From the NCBI GenBank assembly GCA_963676655.2, contig CAXXKX010000003.1, forward strand, positions 1,488,001 through 1,552,000: 64,000 nucleotides of DNA. The letters are read 5' to 3'. The first letter of the stretch is position 1; each line of letters starts with the position of its first letter. Positions 17,294 to 26,075 of this stretch are shown here, in pieces. The position numbers and the translations under genes were made by a program. Origin of the DNA: G963676655 sp963676655. GTDB taxonomy: Bacteria > Verrucomicrobiota > Lentisphaeria > Victivallales > Victivallaceae. The notes under the pieces were generated by a model. It was not told where the DNA came from. It saw only the letters and a program-made list of their open reading frames with translations, and searched no databases.

Positions 17294-18319
17294 TTACAGT
17301 ATTTGCTTTCCTTTATCTTTTTTAATAATATTATATATTCTTAAATCGATACCTGGAGTTTGTTTTTTCAATGCTTCAACTTTCTTCCAATAGAGAGAAC
17401 ACTTTTTTTTATTTTTTGTTTTTATAGCAATACTTGTTAAACGCAAATAAGAGTTGAATGTTAAAAAAGAATATGGGTTATTTTTTTCAGAAGAGTGATC
17501 TATTAAATTAATTGACTGTAACAAATTTTTTTCTGCATCTACATATTGCTTATTACCTGTTAACGATTCAGCTAGAAAAAAGTGATATATCGCCGTTTTG
17601 TATGAATCTTTGCCATATTTCGACTGTGCCATAACAAGTAGTTTGTTTAGAACAGGCAATGATTTTTTATATTGCTTAAGCGAATTATATGAAGTACCTA
17701 ATAATTCATATAATTCCATTATATCCTCCTGAGATTTGAAATTCTCACAATTATAGGCTTTTTCAAGCAGGGGGAGAGATTTTTTGTAGTCATGATCTTT
17801 GTAATAATATAATTGCCCCCGATACAAATAGTATTTAAATTGGAGTTTCGGGGGAAGTCCTTGTAAATGTTTTTCAACAAAATTAAATATTTCTTCGACT
17901 TTTTTATAATCTTTAACGTGAACCAATGGGTAAACTGCGGCCAACTTCAACGCAAACAGTTTTTCGGGGTATATTGCATTTCCGGCTGAATGTTGATAAA
18001 TATCCGCGGCCAGTAATAAATTGTCAGCGGCTTTAGCGTGATCTTGTTTCTGCGTGAATAGTGCGCCAAGTCCGGTATAAGCGGAAGCGGCGGCAATATT
18101 GTTTTCCCCGTACTTTTGGTTGGCTTGTTTGATTGATTTCCGAAAATACTCCTCGGCCCGGTCATATTTTCCCTGGCGGCGAAGTTTATCCGCATCCGCC
18201 TGCAGTTGTCTAATGGTTTCGTCAGTTGGCGCTGTAGCGATAAAATAAAACAAGCCGCCCGCCAGGAAGACGATTAATGTCAAGCCGCCAATCAGCCATT
18301 TCATTTTTGATGTGATCAT
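17294..18319 (-). CDS. Membrane-anchored TPR protein, copy 1
   Basis: A 341-residue protein with one N-terminal transmembrane helix (KWLIGGLTLIVFLAGGLFYF, about 7-26) and tetratricopeptide repeats across the rest, e.g. KLRRQGKYDRAEEYFRKSI and AASAYTGLGALFTQKQDHAKAADNLL. The TPR part would face the periplasm. It is convergent to the helical protein gene. The first 128 residues differ from copy 2 at only three positions (35, 59, 92), after which the two diverge sharply. No enzymatic motif is visible; a scaffold, receptor or immunity-like binding role is possible. A palindrome lies in the promoter region. Confidence 0.8.
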   Translation of the reverse strand: MITSKMKWLIGGLTLIVFLAGGLFYFIATAPTDETIRQLQADADKLRRQGKYDRAEEYFRKSIKQANQKYGENNIAAASAYTGLGALFTQKQDHAKAADNLLLAADIYQHSAGNAIYPEKLFALKLAAVYPLVHVKDYKKVEEIFNFVEKHLQGLPPKLQFKYYLYRGQLYYYKDHDYKKSLPLLEKAYNCENFKSQEDIMELYELLGTSYNSLKQYKKSLPVLNKLLVMAQSKYGKDSYKTAIYHFFLAESLTGNKQYVDAEKNLLQSINLIDHSSEKNNPYSFLTFNSYLRLTSIAIKTKNKKKCSLYWKKVEALKKQTPGIDLRIYNIIKKDKGKQIL

Positions 18320-18343
18320 TACAAAAGCCTTGTTTATATATTG

Positions 18344-18357
18344 ATATTGATCAATAT
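18344..18357. promoter_or_regulatory. 14-bp palindrome upstream of TPR copy 1
   Basis: ATATTGATCAATAT, a perfect palindrome 25 bases upstream of the TPR start codon. The whole 90-base upstream region is identical to that of copy 2, so the two genes should share regulation. An operator is likely but no regulator is linked. Confidence 0.45.
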
Positions 18358-18408
18358 ATAGTGTACAATAAATAATTCAAACCTAATTGCCGTTTAACCG
18401 GTAAAAGC

Positions 18409-18795
18409 TTTGATGTAATTTGCGAACTGCAACACTTGCGTCAAGTGTCATCCCGGAATATCAAAGCTCAAAAAGACAAGATCAGCCGCGCTACCCAGAT
18501 TCGGCGGGAATTCCGTAAGGCCCAATATCAAATGGAGTCAATGATGAAATTGAGTCAGGAACTGATCAAGTTTGCGCCGCCAGGCATGGGCGCATATCTG
18601 CAATTCAATCTGGAGGCTTTTCAAGCTTGCAGTAAGGGGTTCGATATTGTCAATCAATATGCCGCGAATATTGAGCATTTCCTTGGCGAGCTTGAGCGGT
18701 TAAATAATTCTCCGTGGAAACAAGTTGGAGTGCACAACTATAGAGCTGAACATCCCGATGCATTCACAAAAAGCAGGAATCTTGACAAATATTAA
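18409..18795 (+). pseudogene. Truncated C-terminal copy of the helical protein
   Basis: An open frame of about 129 codons homologous to the helical protein from Phe128 to the end. It lacks the N-terminal half and has no ATG start; a TTG (18436) is the only plausible initiator and has no ribosome-binding site. The frame is intact with no internal stops. Changes relative to the parent are few over the first hundred codons (including two E-to-Q changes in AFQAC and NQYAAN) and many in the last 25 residues. It resembles the orphan C-terminal fragments of toxin loci, but a plain duplication remnant is equally possible. Confidence 0.75.
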
Positions 18796-18852
18796 TTTGC
18801 AAATAATGTCAGCAATCACTCAATAACACGGGTGGTTGTTGACTATTATGTA

Positions 18853-19875
18853 TTACATTTCATGTTTATCCTTATTTTCTTTTACTAAAATATAAGTTTT
18901 TAAATTTAAGCTTGGAGCTTGTTTTTTTAATATTTCAACATGTTTCCAGTATTTGGAACACTTAGTCTTGTTTTTTGTTGCTATCGCAATATGCGCCAGA
19001 TATAAATAATTATGAAATAGTAAACTTGGATATGGATTATCCTGATCAGAGCAGGCTTTTATTAGTGAAATTGACTTCAATAGTTTTTCTTCCGCTTTCT
19101 TAAATTCACCAACACCAATTAATGATCTCCCCAGACAATGATAGTAAAAAGCAAGCATTGCAGAAGTATTAATATTGTCTTTTTCTGTTAATTTAATTAA
19201 TTTTTCAAGGAAGAAAATTGACTTCCTGTCATGCTCAATATAACCATATGAAGTTCCAAGTAATTCATATAATTCCATTTTATTTTCCGTTGATTTGAAA
19301 CAAGCTATTTTATTGGCCTTTTCAAGCAGAAAGAGAGATTGTTTAAACTCGTGTCTATTATAATATGATCGTCCCCGGTACAGATAATATTTAAACTGAA
19401 GTTCCGGAGGAAGTCCATTCAGGTGTTTCTCAACAAAATTATAGATTGAGTCGGCTTTTTTATAGTCCCTGGTTTTTTCCAAAGAAAGAGTAGCGGCCAA
19501 CTTCAATGCAAACAGTTTTTCGGGGTATATTGCATTTCCGGCTGAATGTTGATAAATATCCGCGGCCAGTAATAAATTGTCAGCGGCTTTAGCGTGATCT
19601 TTTTTCTGCGTGAATAGCGCGCCAAGTCCGGTATAAGCAGAAGCGGCGGCAATGTTGTTTTCCCCGTACTTTTGGTTGGCTTGTTTGATTGATTTCCGAT
19701 AATACTCCTCGGCCCGATCATATTTTCCCTGACGGCGAAGTTTATCCGCATCCGCCTGTAGTTGTCTAATGCTTTCATCAGTTGGCGCTGTAGCGATAAA
19801 ATAAAACAAGCCGCCCGCCAGGAAGACGATTAATGTCAAGCCGCCAATCAGCCATTTCATTTTTGATGTGATCAT
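18853..19875 (-). CDS. Membrane-anchored TPR protein, copy 2
   Basis: A 340-residue paralogue of the TPR protein at 17294-18319, with the same N-terminal transmembrane helix and first TPR units (128 residues, three substitutions). The C-terminal 210 residues keep the TPR pattern and most structural positions but differ at roughly half of residues. The divergence starts abruptly after LFALKLAA. This suggests either gene conversion of the 5' part or selection for change in the binding surface of the 3' part. It is convergent with the truncated helical-protein fragment, repeating the arrangement of copy 1. Confidence 0.8.
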   Translation of the reverse strand: MITSKMKWLIGGLTLIVFLAGGLFYFIATAPTDESIRQLQADADKLRRQGKYDRAEEYYRKSIKQANQKYGENNIAAASAYTGLGALFTQKKDHAKAADNLLLAADIYQHSAGNAIYPEKLFALKLAATLSLEKTRDYKKADSIYNFVEKHLNGLPPELQFKYYLYRGRSYYNRHEFKQSLFLLEKANKIACFKSTENKMELYELLGTSYGYIEHDRKSIFFLEKLIKLTEKDNINTSAMLAFYYHCLGRSLIGVGEFKKAEEKLLKSISLIKACSDQDNPYPSLLFHNYLYLAHIAIATKNKTKCSKYWKHVEILKKQAPSLNLKTYILVKENKDKHEM

Positions 19876-19899
19876 TACAAAAGCCTTGTTTATATATTG

Positions 19900-19913
19900 A
19901 TATTGATCAATAT
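19900..19913. promoter_or_regulatory. 14-bp palindrome upstream of TPR copy 2
   Basis: ATATTGATCAATAT, identical in sequence and position to that before copy 1 (25 bases upstream of the start codon). Confidence 0.45.
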
Positions 19914-20040
19914 ATAGTGTACAATAAATAATTCAAACCTAATTGCCGTTTAACCGGTAAAAGCCCTATTGAATACAAAGCATGACTTGTCATAAGTCCA
20001 GAAAATGTGAGAAAAGCACTTGAAGCATCCGGTTCGTATT

Positions 20041-21897
20041 TCAGGTAACGACCTGGCCGCGCTGGTGGAGTTCTTTGAACAAGCCTTCGGTATGGGCGAG
20101 TTCCTGATAGGTCCCGGTCTGGACGATCCGGCCATTTTCAAAAACAAAAACGCGGTCAACATCCTTGACCGTGGAAAGGCGGTGTGCGATAATCAAAGTG
20201 GTATGCCCTTCCGTCAATTCCTTCATTGTCTGCATGATCAGGTCCTCCGAAGTGTTATCAAGCGCCGAAGTGGCTTCATCGAAGACAAAATATTCGGACT
20301 GCTGCAACGCGGCCCGGGCAATCGAGATGCGCTGACGCTGGCCGCCGGAGAGATTGAAGCCGCTTTCACCGAGGGTGGTTTCGATGCCGTCCGGCATTTC
20401 ATCGACAAACTCGGTAACGTGAGCGATGTCCATAGCGTGCTTGATCTGTTGTTTGGTCGCAGTGGGATTCGTTACCCGGATGTTGTCGGCGATACTAGCC
20501 TGAAAGAGAAACGGACTTTGCGGGACAACCCCGAAACGGGAACGAAGTTCGCGGGAATTATACTTGCGGATATCGGCGTCATTGAGCAGAATTTCGCCTT
20601 CGGTCGGATCATACAGCCGCAGCAGCAGGGAAACAAAAGTAGACTTGCCCGAACCACTGGGACCGACCAGGGCAATGCTTTCGCCATGCCTGATTTTGCA
20701 GTTTATATTTTTCAGCACATCACTTTTATCATCATAACCGAAACAGACATTTTTGAACTCAACCGCCGGCAGGTTTTGCGCTTTCGCGATCTCCATCTGC
20801 CGGTCCAGATCGACCGTCTGGTCATCCGCCGGTTCAACCGTTGACTCACGTACGGCAAGAATACGCTGAATACGCTCAAGTCCGGCTTCCGCGTTACCCC
20901 GGATCAGATTAAGCTGCATCATGGTCATGATCGGTCCCATCAGCAGATTAACGCTGCTGACAAAAGCGAAGAAAGTACCGAGTTCCATCTGGTCATGAAT
21001 CACAAAATACGCGCCGGACAGGTAAATAACCGCCATGCCCATATAATTCAAGGCTTCCGGTTTCATACGCTCTTTCTGCTGGCGCCGGGTCTGCTTAACT
21101 CCCATATTCCGCATCATTTCGGCATGGGAATTGAAGATCATATTGACCTGATCCTCCATCGCGTAAATTTTTACCGCGCGAACCCCGCTGAGCATGTCGG
21201 AGACATATTTGCTGGCATTGGATTCGGTTTTCATGAAGTCAGCGGATATTTCCTTGATAATGCGCCGGGAACGGTTGTTGACCAAAACAATAGTAGTGAT
21301 CATCGTCAGTGTGATCAGGGTCATCGGCAGGTTGAACGTTGCCAGCGCGGTAACCGCGATACACAAAGAAACGATTTGGAACGGCACCAGCATGGTAAAC
21401 TGATGCAGGAACATCCGCAGGGAGGACATCGGCGACCCCATTATGTAGCTGAAAAGTTCGCCGCTTGAAACCTGATCGTGAAAACGGAAACACAGCCCCT
21501 GGACATGCCGGAAAAAACGACCGCGCAACTGGCACAAAATGTCCTCGATAGACCGGATAAACCCGCGATAGCCAAGCAGCCACAAGCCCATTCTGGATAA
21601 ACTGAGAAAGGCGTACAAAGCAATAAAAAAGATCGCGTACTGCATGCGTTCGGAATCCGGCGCAAACCGTCCGTCCGGAAGTTTTCTGGAAATACCGGAA
21701 TCGACAATCCATTTGATGCAGATGGGTTGAAACGCCACCGCTACCCCGGTCAGAATGGAACAACAAGCCGCAAACGCCAGAGGCTTTTTATACGGCAGGC
21801 TCAATTTGAAGATCGCCCGCCAGAAAGACGGGGGCGGGGGACCTTGCCTGACCGGGCCGGACAGGTCAAGCGGTTCTTGTGTCGTCTCCTGGTTCAC
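20041..21897 (-). CDS. ABC exporter, fused permease and ATPase (MsbA-like)
   Basis: A 618-residue half-transporter: a six-helix exporter domain (about 35-335) followed by a nucleotide-binding domain. Walker A is GPSGSGKST, the signature is LSGGQRQRISIARA, and Walker B is FVFDEATSALD; the H-loop is IIAHRLS. It would work as a homodimer exporting a lipid, peptide or drug-like substrate; MsbA-type lipid flipping is a guess from overall similarity. Translation appears to begin at a GTG (21897-21895) because no ATG precedes the first helix; no good ribosome-binding site is seen. It lies 77 bases downstream of the mannosidase gene on the same strand. Confidence 0.9.
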   Translation of the reverse strand: MNQETTQEPLDLSGPVRQGPPPPSFWRAIFKLSLPYKKPLAFAACCSILTGVAVAFQPICIKWIVDSGISRKLPDGRFAPDSERMQYAIFFIALYAFLSLSRMGLWLLGYRGFIRSIEDILCQLRGRFFRHVQGLCFRFHDQVSSGELFSYIMGSPMSSLRMFLHQFTMLVPFQIVSLCIAVTALATFNLPMTLITLTMITTIVLVNNRSRRIIKEISADFMKTESNASKYVSDMLSGVRAVKIYAMEDQVNMIFNSHAEMMRNMGVKQTRRQQKERMKPEALNYMGMAVIYLSGAYFVIHDQMELGTFFAFVSSVNLLMGPIMTMMQLNLIRGNAEAGLERIQRILAVRESTVEPADDQTVDLDRQMEIAKAQNLPAVEFKNVCFGYDDKSDVLKNINCKIRHGESIALVGPSGSGKSTFVSLLLRLYDPTEGEILLNDADIRKYNSRELRSRFGVVPQSPFLFQASIADNIRVTNPTATKQQIKHAMDIAHVTEFVDEMPDGIETTLGESGFNLSGGQRQRISIARAALQQSEYFVFDEATSALDNTSEDLIMQTMKELTEGHTTLIIAHRLSTVKDVDRVFVFENGRIVQTGTYQELAHTEGLFKELHQRGQVVT

Positions 21898-21974
21898 TGA
21901 AAAAATTCCGTTTATTTGACGTTGGAAAACTTATAAACTATACCACCGGCAAAAACAATTTCTATAGTAAAAGA

Positions 21975-24329
21975 TTATTTTAGCAGGATATTTTTTACCT
22001 CAAAAGGTTTGAAAGACAGGTCTATCGAGCCTCCTGACTCCTGAAATTGCTCTGAAACCGGCCTTTGCAGACCATCCGCCAGCCAATATTCCGCAACTTG
22101 ATCAGGCAGGGATAAATTCACTTCTCCGGTGGAACCTGTCGCTTCATACAAACGAATAAAGATTTTATCATCACTCCAGCGCAAGGCTGAAATATTGATG
22201 TTGCTGTCGCCCGAGAGTGAATATTCCCGGTCGATTAGATTATTGACCGCGATCAACGGGTTGGTAAAAGCATGGGCTCGCCGGACAATCTCATCCGCTG
22301 GTGCATTCGCGTGAGGCATAAAAGCATATTCGAATTCCTGCGGAACACCCTGGTTAAACGAGTCCGCGCTTTGAGTCTTGTATTCCATGGCCACCGACCG
22401 GAACAGGGTCAAGAGCATAGTACCGTTATCGACATTGTTGCCGGGAATGCCCCGGTTGAACAAAGCCGCGCCGGTATTCTCATAAGCAAGATTCATCCAG
22501 GCTTGAACCGGGAACTCACTTTCGCCGCGTTCCTGAATGCCATACGGGATTTCCTGAGTGATCGAACCATATGGCAGCGTAGTCGGGAAAGCGGCCCTGA
22601 TCCGGAAGCCCTTACTGTCAGAACAAAGTTTAGCGGTATACTTGATTACCGGAGATATTCTGGAAAATTCAATCCGGATCTCAAACGGCACCTTGATCGC
22701 CCAGAATTGCAACAGGCCTTTTTGCACCACTTGCAAGCCAGTTTCAGATTCCTCCGCGACAGCTTCTTCAATGTTGGCAAAAACCGTTCCCCGAAAAACC
22801 AGCGCCTTTTCGTCGGTTCGAAACAGCGGATCGTGATCATTCTGGTTCAACGCGGCCTCGACGCTGCCGCCGGTCAGGGGGCAGTCAAAATTCAACCAGG
22901 AATCACCATGATCTATCTGCAACGCCAGCGCGCCGAACGGACAGGGATCGGGGTTGACCACCTGCTGTCCGCTCTGTGATTCAATCAAACCGGAAATGTA
23001 ACCAGAGGCGTCAACTTCGGCGGAATAGAAATCATTGGTGAAAGAGCAAGGCAATTGTACCGGAGCCGCTGCGCAGTCGATACTTTCGCAATCCTCCAGT
23101 TTGGCAATCCCCATCGGCGGAACTGTCGCTTTGTAACCGCGCCCGGAACGCATAAAATATTCGGTTCTGGCAAAAGACAACGGATTGAAAACCCCTTCGG
23201 GGCCGGCACTGTTCAATTGCGCAAATTTCGCGTCAAGTTGTTGTTCCAACTGCCGGAACTCGGCATAAGTATCCGCCAACCCGGCATCGCAGATGGTCCC
23301 GCAAATCGTATCGTGAAACTGTTGTTTGAGCAGAATCTTCCATTCCGGCAGCAGATCAAGCCGGTTCCCGGTCAGGACGGCAAGTTTTTCCAACGCCTGG
23401 AGCCGGTTTCCAAGATAATGACTGTACTGCTTGATCTTGATATTAGTGGTAAAAGTTCCCTGAAAAGCGGTATTGAATTCACCGTCACAGGCATCCATTT
23501 TGCTCCAGTCCAGCGCTTCCATGTATTTGGTCGGGGTCGAAAATTTAATGGGGGGCGTGTTGCCGCCCGCATTCAAGCGCCGGACAATTTCGGGTGCGGA
23601 AGCCTGCGGAACCCGGAAGTCGCCGCCGTTGCACATAAGAACCGCTCCGGTGGGAACGCCGTATTCGGATCTTTTGAAATACAGCGCATTGATATCATCG
23701 GCGGAAACCCCTTTGAAATCAAGTTCGAGCGCGTTTTCAATCACCCCGTCATCCGGGAATGAAAGATCGGCATAGCCGGTCGAAAGCCAATGGGTTTTGA
23801 TGCCGGTGCCGTCAATGCCCTGCCAGATGAATTCATTTTTCATCACATTGCGCCGCATGCAGCGCCAGAAAAAATAATACTTGTAGCCGGCCTGAGTCAG
23901 AATCTGCGGCAACTGCGCATGGTGTCCCCAGCAATCGGCAATCCAGCATGAATCCTGTTCGATACCCAAATGCTCCAACAGCCAATCCTTGCCGACCTTT
24001 GCCTGCATAAACATCGATTCGCCGTCGATCATGTTCATATCCGGCATCGCGTACATCGCCGGAGCAACGTCAAAGCGCCCGGCATCGACAAATTTTTGCA
24101 GCAGTTCCCGCTTTTCCGGACGCCGGGACCAGAATTCCTCCAGCAGAATAACCTGCTCCATGGTAAAAGTATAATCCGGGTCGGCCTCCAGAATATCCAG
24201 TGCCCGGTCGATGATCGCCAGGGACATTTCCAGATATTCCTGATATGATTTCAGGTAAACGACATCATAGTGAAAACTCGGAACCAAATGAATCGGGGGT
24301 AAATCCCGGGTCAGAACTTCAGGCTTCAT
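21975..24329 (-). CDS. GH38 alpha-mannosidase-type glycoside hydrolase
   Basis: A 784-residue protein with the GH38 layout: an N-terminal catalytic domain followed by beta-rich domains. The zinc-site region is HLVPSFHYDVVY (His20, Asp22) and the nucleophile is Asp132 in IADCWGHHAQLPQ, the counterpart of the WxxDxFGH motif. No signal peptide is seen, so it is probably cytoplasmic. It is co-transcribed with an SGNH lipoprotein gene 14 bases upstream. HYDVVYLKS departs from the usual HxDxxW, so the exact specificity is uncertain. Confidence 0.85.
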   Translation of the reverse strand: MKPEVLTRDLPPIHLVPSFHYDVVYLKSYQEYLEMSLAIIDRALDILEADPDYTFTMEQVILLEEFWSRRPEKRELLQKFVDAGRFDVAPAMYAMPDMNMIDGESMFMQAKVGKDWLLEHLGIEQDSCWIADCWGHHAQLPQILTQAGYKYYFFWRCMRRNVMKNEFIWQGIDGTGIKTHWLSTGYADLSFPDDGVIENALELDFKGVSADDINALYFKRSEYGVPTGAVLMCNGGDFRVPQASAPEIVRRLNAGGNTPPIKFSTPTKYMEALDWSKMDACDGEFNTAFQGTFTTNIKIKQYSHYLGNRLQALEKLAVLTGNRLDLLPEWKILLKQQFHDTICGTICDAGLADTYAEFRQLEQQLDAKFAQLNSAGPEGVFNPLSFARTEYFMRSGRGYKATVPPMGIAKLEDCESIDCAAAPVQLPCSFTNDFYSAEVDASGYISGLIESQSGQQVVNPDPCPFGALALQIDHGDSWLNFDCPLTGGSVEAALNQNDHDPLFRTDEKALVFRGTVFANIEEAVAEESETGLQVVQKGLLQFWAIKVPFEIRIEFSRISPVIKYTAKLCSDSKGFRIRAAFPTTLPYGSITQEIPYGIQERGESEFPVQAWMNLAYENTGAALFNRGIPGNNVDNGTMLLTLFRSVAMEYKTQSADSFNQGVPQEFEYAFMPHANAPADEIVRRAHAFTNPLIAVNNLIDREYSLSGDSNINISALRWSDDKIFIRLYEATGSTGEVNLSLPDQVAEYWLADGLQRPVSEQFQESGGSIDLSFKPFEVKNILLK

Positions 24330-24343
24330 AATTAAACTTAACT

Positions 24344-25495
24344 TTATCGGGTGTAGAGCAAATAAGCGGCTTTAACGTTTTTCTTTTTAGGAGCGACAAG
24401 GATAATCTTACGGGGTTTGCTGTTTTGCAGCAACTTGAACTGCCAGGCGACGCGGTTATAGTGCTGCTTCATATTGGTGGAGATATTCAAAATATCTTTA
24501 CCGTCGGCTTCGACCAGTATCCTGCCGCCCTGCTGCATGATCTCGTAATACAGTCCCACGCCTGAACACGTTAAATCAAAACTGACTTTTGCGCCATCCT
24601 TTTTGGGAACAATCACCGAGGATATCCAGCGGGAGGGCTGATGATCGAACCAGGTCCCAAGGGTATCAACTTTACCTTTTTGCCATTCGCCCAGATTTTT
24701 GAGCTTGGACAATTCCAGCATTTGCGCGCTTTCGTAACGGTTGGCGGTCAGCGGTTTCGGATACGGAACGGCCTTGCCTTTGGCATTAAAATCTTTTTTC
24801 AGGGTGTCAATGATAATATCCGCATAGATGCGATACCCGGCATCACAGGGATGACAGCCGTCAGCCAGGATCACTTCAGTATCAAGCTTGCCGGCTTTGA
24901 TCTGCTTTTTGACCGGACCGCAAACATCCGCGAACGGCAAGCCGTAATATTCGGCCAGTTTAATATGTTCCTGATAACGCGGGGTGCCGTATTTATTACC
25001 GCGACCGGCACCAAGAACGATAATGAAGACAGCCATATCAGGGTTGCTTTTCTTGAGCTTGCGAATAATCCCTTCCATGGTTTCAACCGAGTCCTTTGTT
25101 TTTCCCCCGTCATTTACGGCAAACTCAATAAAGGTAAGGTCGGGTTTATACGGGAGAACGTCACGGTCCATCCGGAAAACGCCAAGTTTTGAAGGGGTTC
25201 CGCCGATAGCGGCGTCGATGAATTTCAAATGCGCTTCGGGGTAGGCTTTTTCCAGGAATTCCGAAACCAGGGCGCGATAAGAGGTCTTGCCCTGATCGGA
25301 CGCGCAGGCGCCCCAGGTAATTGAACCGCCGAGATAGGCAACTCTCAAATGCTTTCCTTCCTGCATTTTATGTTCAAACGCGGATAGACACGGGTACCTC
25401 ACATCCGAAGAATTACCCGACCCGCAAACACATCCCGACAAGAACGTTCCTAAAACTAAAACTCCAACAACCGCAACCAAGCCTTTTTTCAGCAT
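24344..25495 (-). CDS. SGNH hydrolase lipoprotein
   Basis: A 383-residue exported lipoprotein: signal peptide with lipobox FLSGC (Cys about 22 from the chosen start), then an SGNH domain with YLGGSIT, AIGGTPS, FAVNDGG and DGCHPCDAGY blocks, and a C-terminal beta-rich domain. It likely removes acyl groups from oligosaccharides at the cell surface. The ATG at 25495 has a GTGGG-type site and places the lipobox correctly; the longer frame to 25540 would bury the signal peptide. First gene of a two-gene operon with the mannosidase. Confidence 0.88.
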   Translation of the reverse strand: MLKKGLVAVVGVLVLGTFLSGCVCGSGNSSDVRYPCLSAFEHKMQEGKHLRVAYLGGSITWGACASDQGKTSYRALVSEFLEKAYPEAHLKFIDAAIGGTPSKLGVFRMDRDVLPYKPDLTFIEFAVNDGGKTKDSVETMEGIIRKLKKSNPDMAVFIIVLGAGRGNKYGTPRYQEHIKLAEYYGLPFADVCGPVKKQIKAGKLDTEVILADGCHPCDAGYRIYADIIIDTLKKDFNAKGKAVPYPKPLTANRYESAQMLELSKLKNLGEWQKGKVDTLGTWFDHQPSRWISSVIVPKKDGAKVSFDLTCSGVGLYYEIMQQGGRILVEADGKDILNISTNMKQHYNRVAWQFKLLQNSKPRKIILVAPKKKNVKAAYLLYTR

Positions 25496-26075
25496 AAATC
25501 CCACTTTCCGGTAACAGGTCAAAAAACATTGACCGCACATTATATTATTTCTATTAACAATTTCCTGAATCCGTGATAAATTTATTGTTATTCGTTATAA
25601 TGTATTGTTTTTTAATAATTAACGTGGTTTTTTACTTTCACCCGCTGGGTGACGTAAAAAATCCGTACAAATTTACCATTCTGGAAAATTCATAATGTCA
25701 CATCTACTTCGTTATCTTTAACTTGCAGTATGTCAATACAGCGGCATTTTGATGCCTCGTATCTGTAACATTATGAACTTTTCACGGATTCAGGAATTTG
25801 AGAGACTTTTGAGTTCCCTGCAAACCTTATTAATATACAACCTCAAAAGTCTTTTTCCACGCCATGCCAAAAGAATATAACGGTAAATCAATTGGGTATG
25901 TTACCGGGTAAGCTAAATTGAAAGTGAGATGCTTAAAATATCAGATTATGGTTGTGACATGGTCGCTTAAATCCAGACCAAGTTGAACTTCACTACGGAC
26001 TATTACTTAGCAAGCGGTACGGATTGGCGCACTACTTAAGCCTCATATAATATGATGGCATAATTTATTTTACAA
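25496..26075. other. Gene-free region with a structured palindromic element
   Basis: 580 bases with no supported gene. It contains the inverted-repeat element at 25562-25796 described separately. The rest (25800-26075) has no recognisable hairpin, promoter pair or coding stretch. Confidence 0.5.
25562..25796. repeat. MITE-like element with nested inverted repeats
   Basis: Terminal 15-bp perfect inverted repeats, TTCCTGAATCCGTGA (25562-25576) and its complement (25782-25796), enclose a second pair, TTCATAATGT (25689-25698) with ACATTATGAA (25768-25777). Two small hairpins lie inside: TCACCC-GCT-GGGTGA (25638-25652) and GGCAT/ATGCC (25743-25756). No transposase is encoded. The size and ends fit a miniature inverted-repeat element or an eroded insertion sequence; target-site duplications are not obvious. 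Confidence 0.55.

Larger units (their letters stand above)
16826..18408. repeat. Tandem duplication, copy 1
   Basis: A 1583-base unit beginning at TTTGATGTAATTTGCG inside the helical protein gene and ending at GTAAAAGC upstream of the first TPR gene. Copy 2 (18409-19964) begins with the same bases straight after this one ends. The unit contains the 3' half of the helical gene, the terminator region, a whole TPR gene and its promoter region. Confidence 0.9.
18409..19964. repeat. Tandem duplication, copy 2
   Basis: A 1556-base direct repeat of 16826-18408, starting at TTTGATGTAATTTGCG with no spacer and ending at GTAAAAGC before unique sequence. High identity at both ends with a divergent middle. 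Confidence 0.9.

Noticed and set aside
15992..20000. Prophage
   Set aside because: Only one gene looks phage-like; there is no integrase, capsid, portal, terminase or attachment-site pair.
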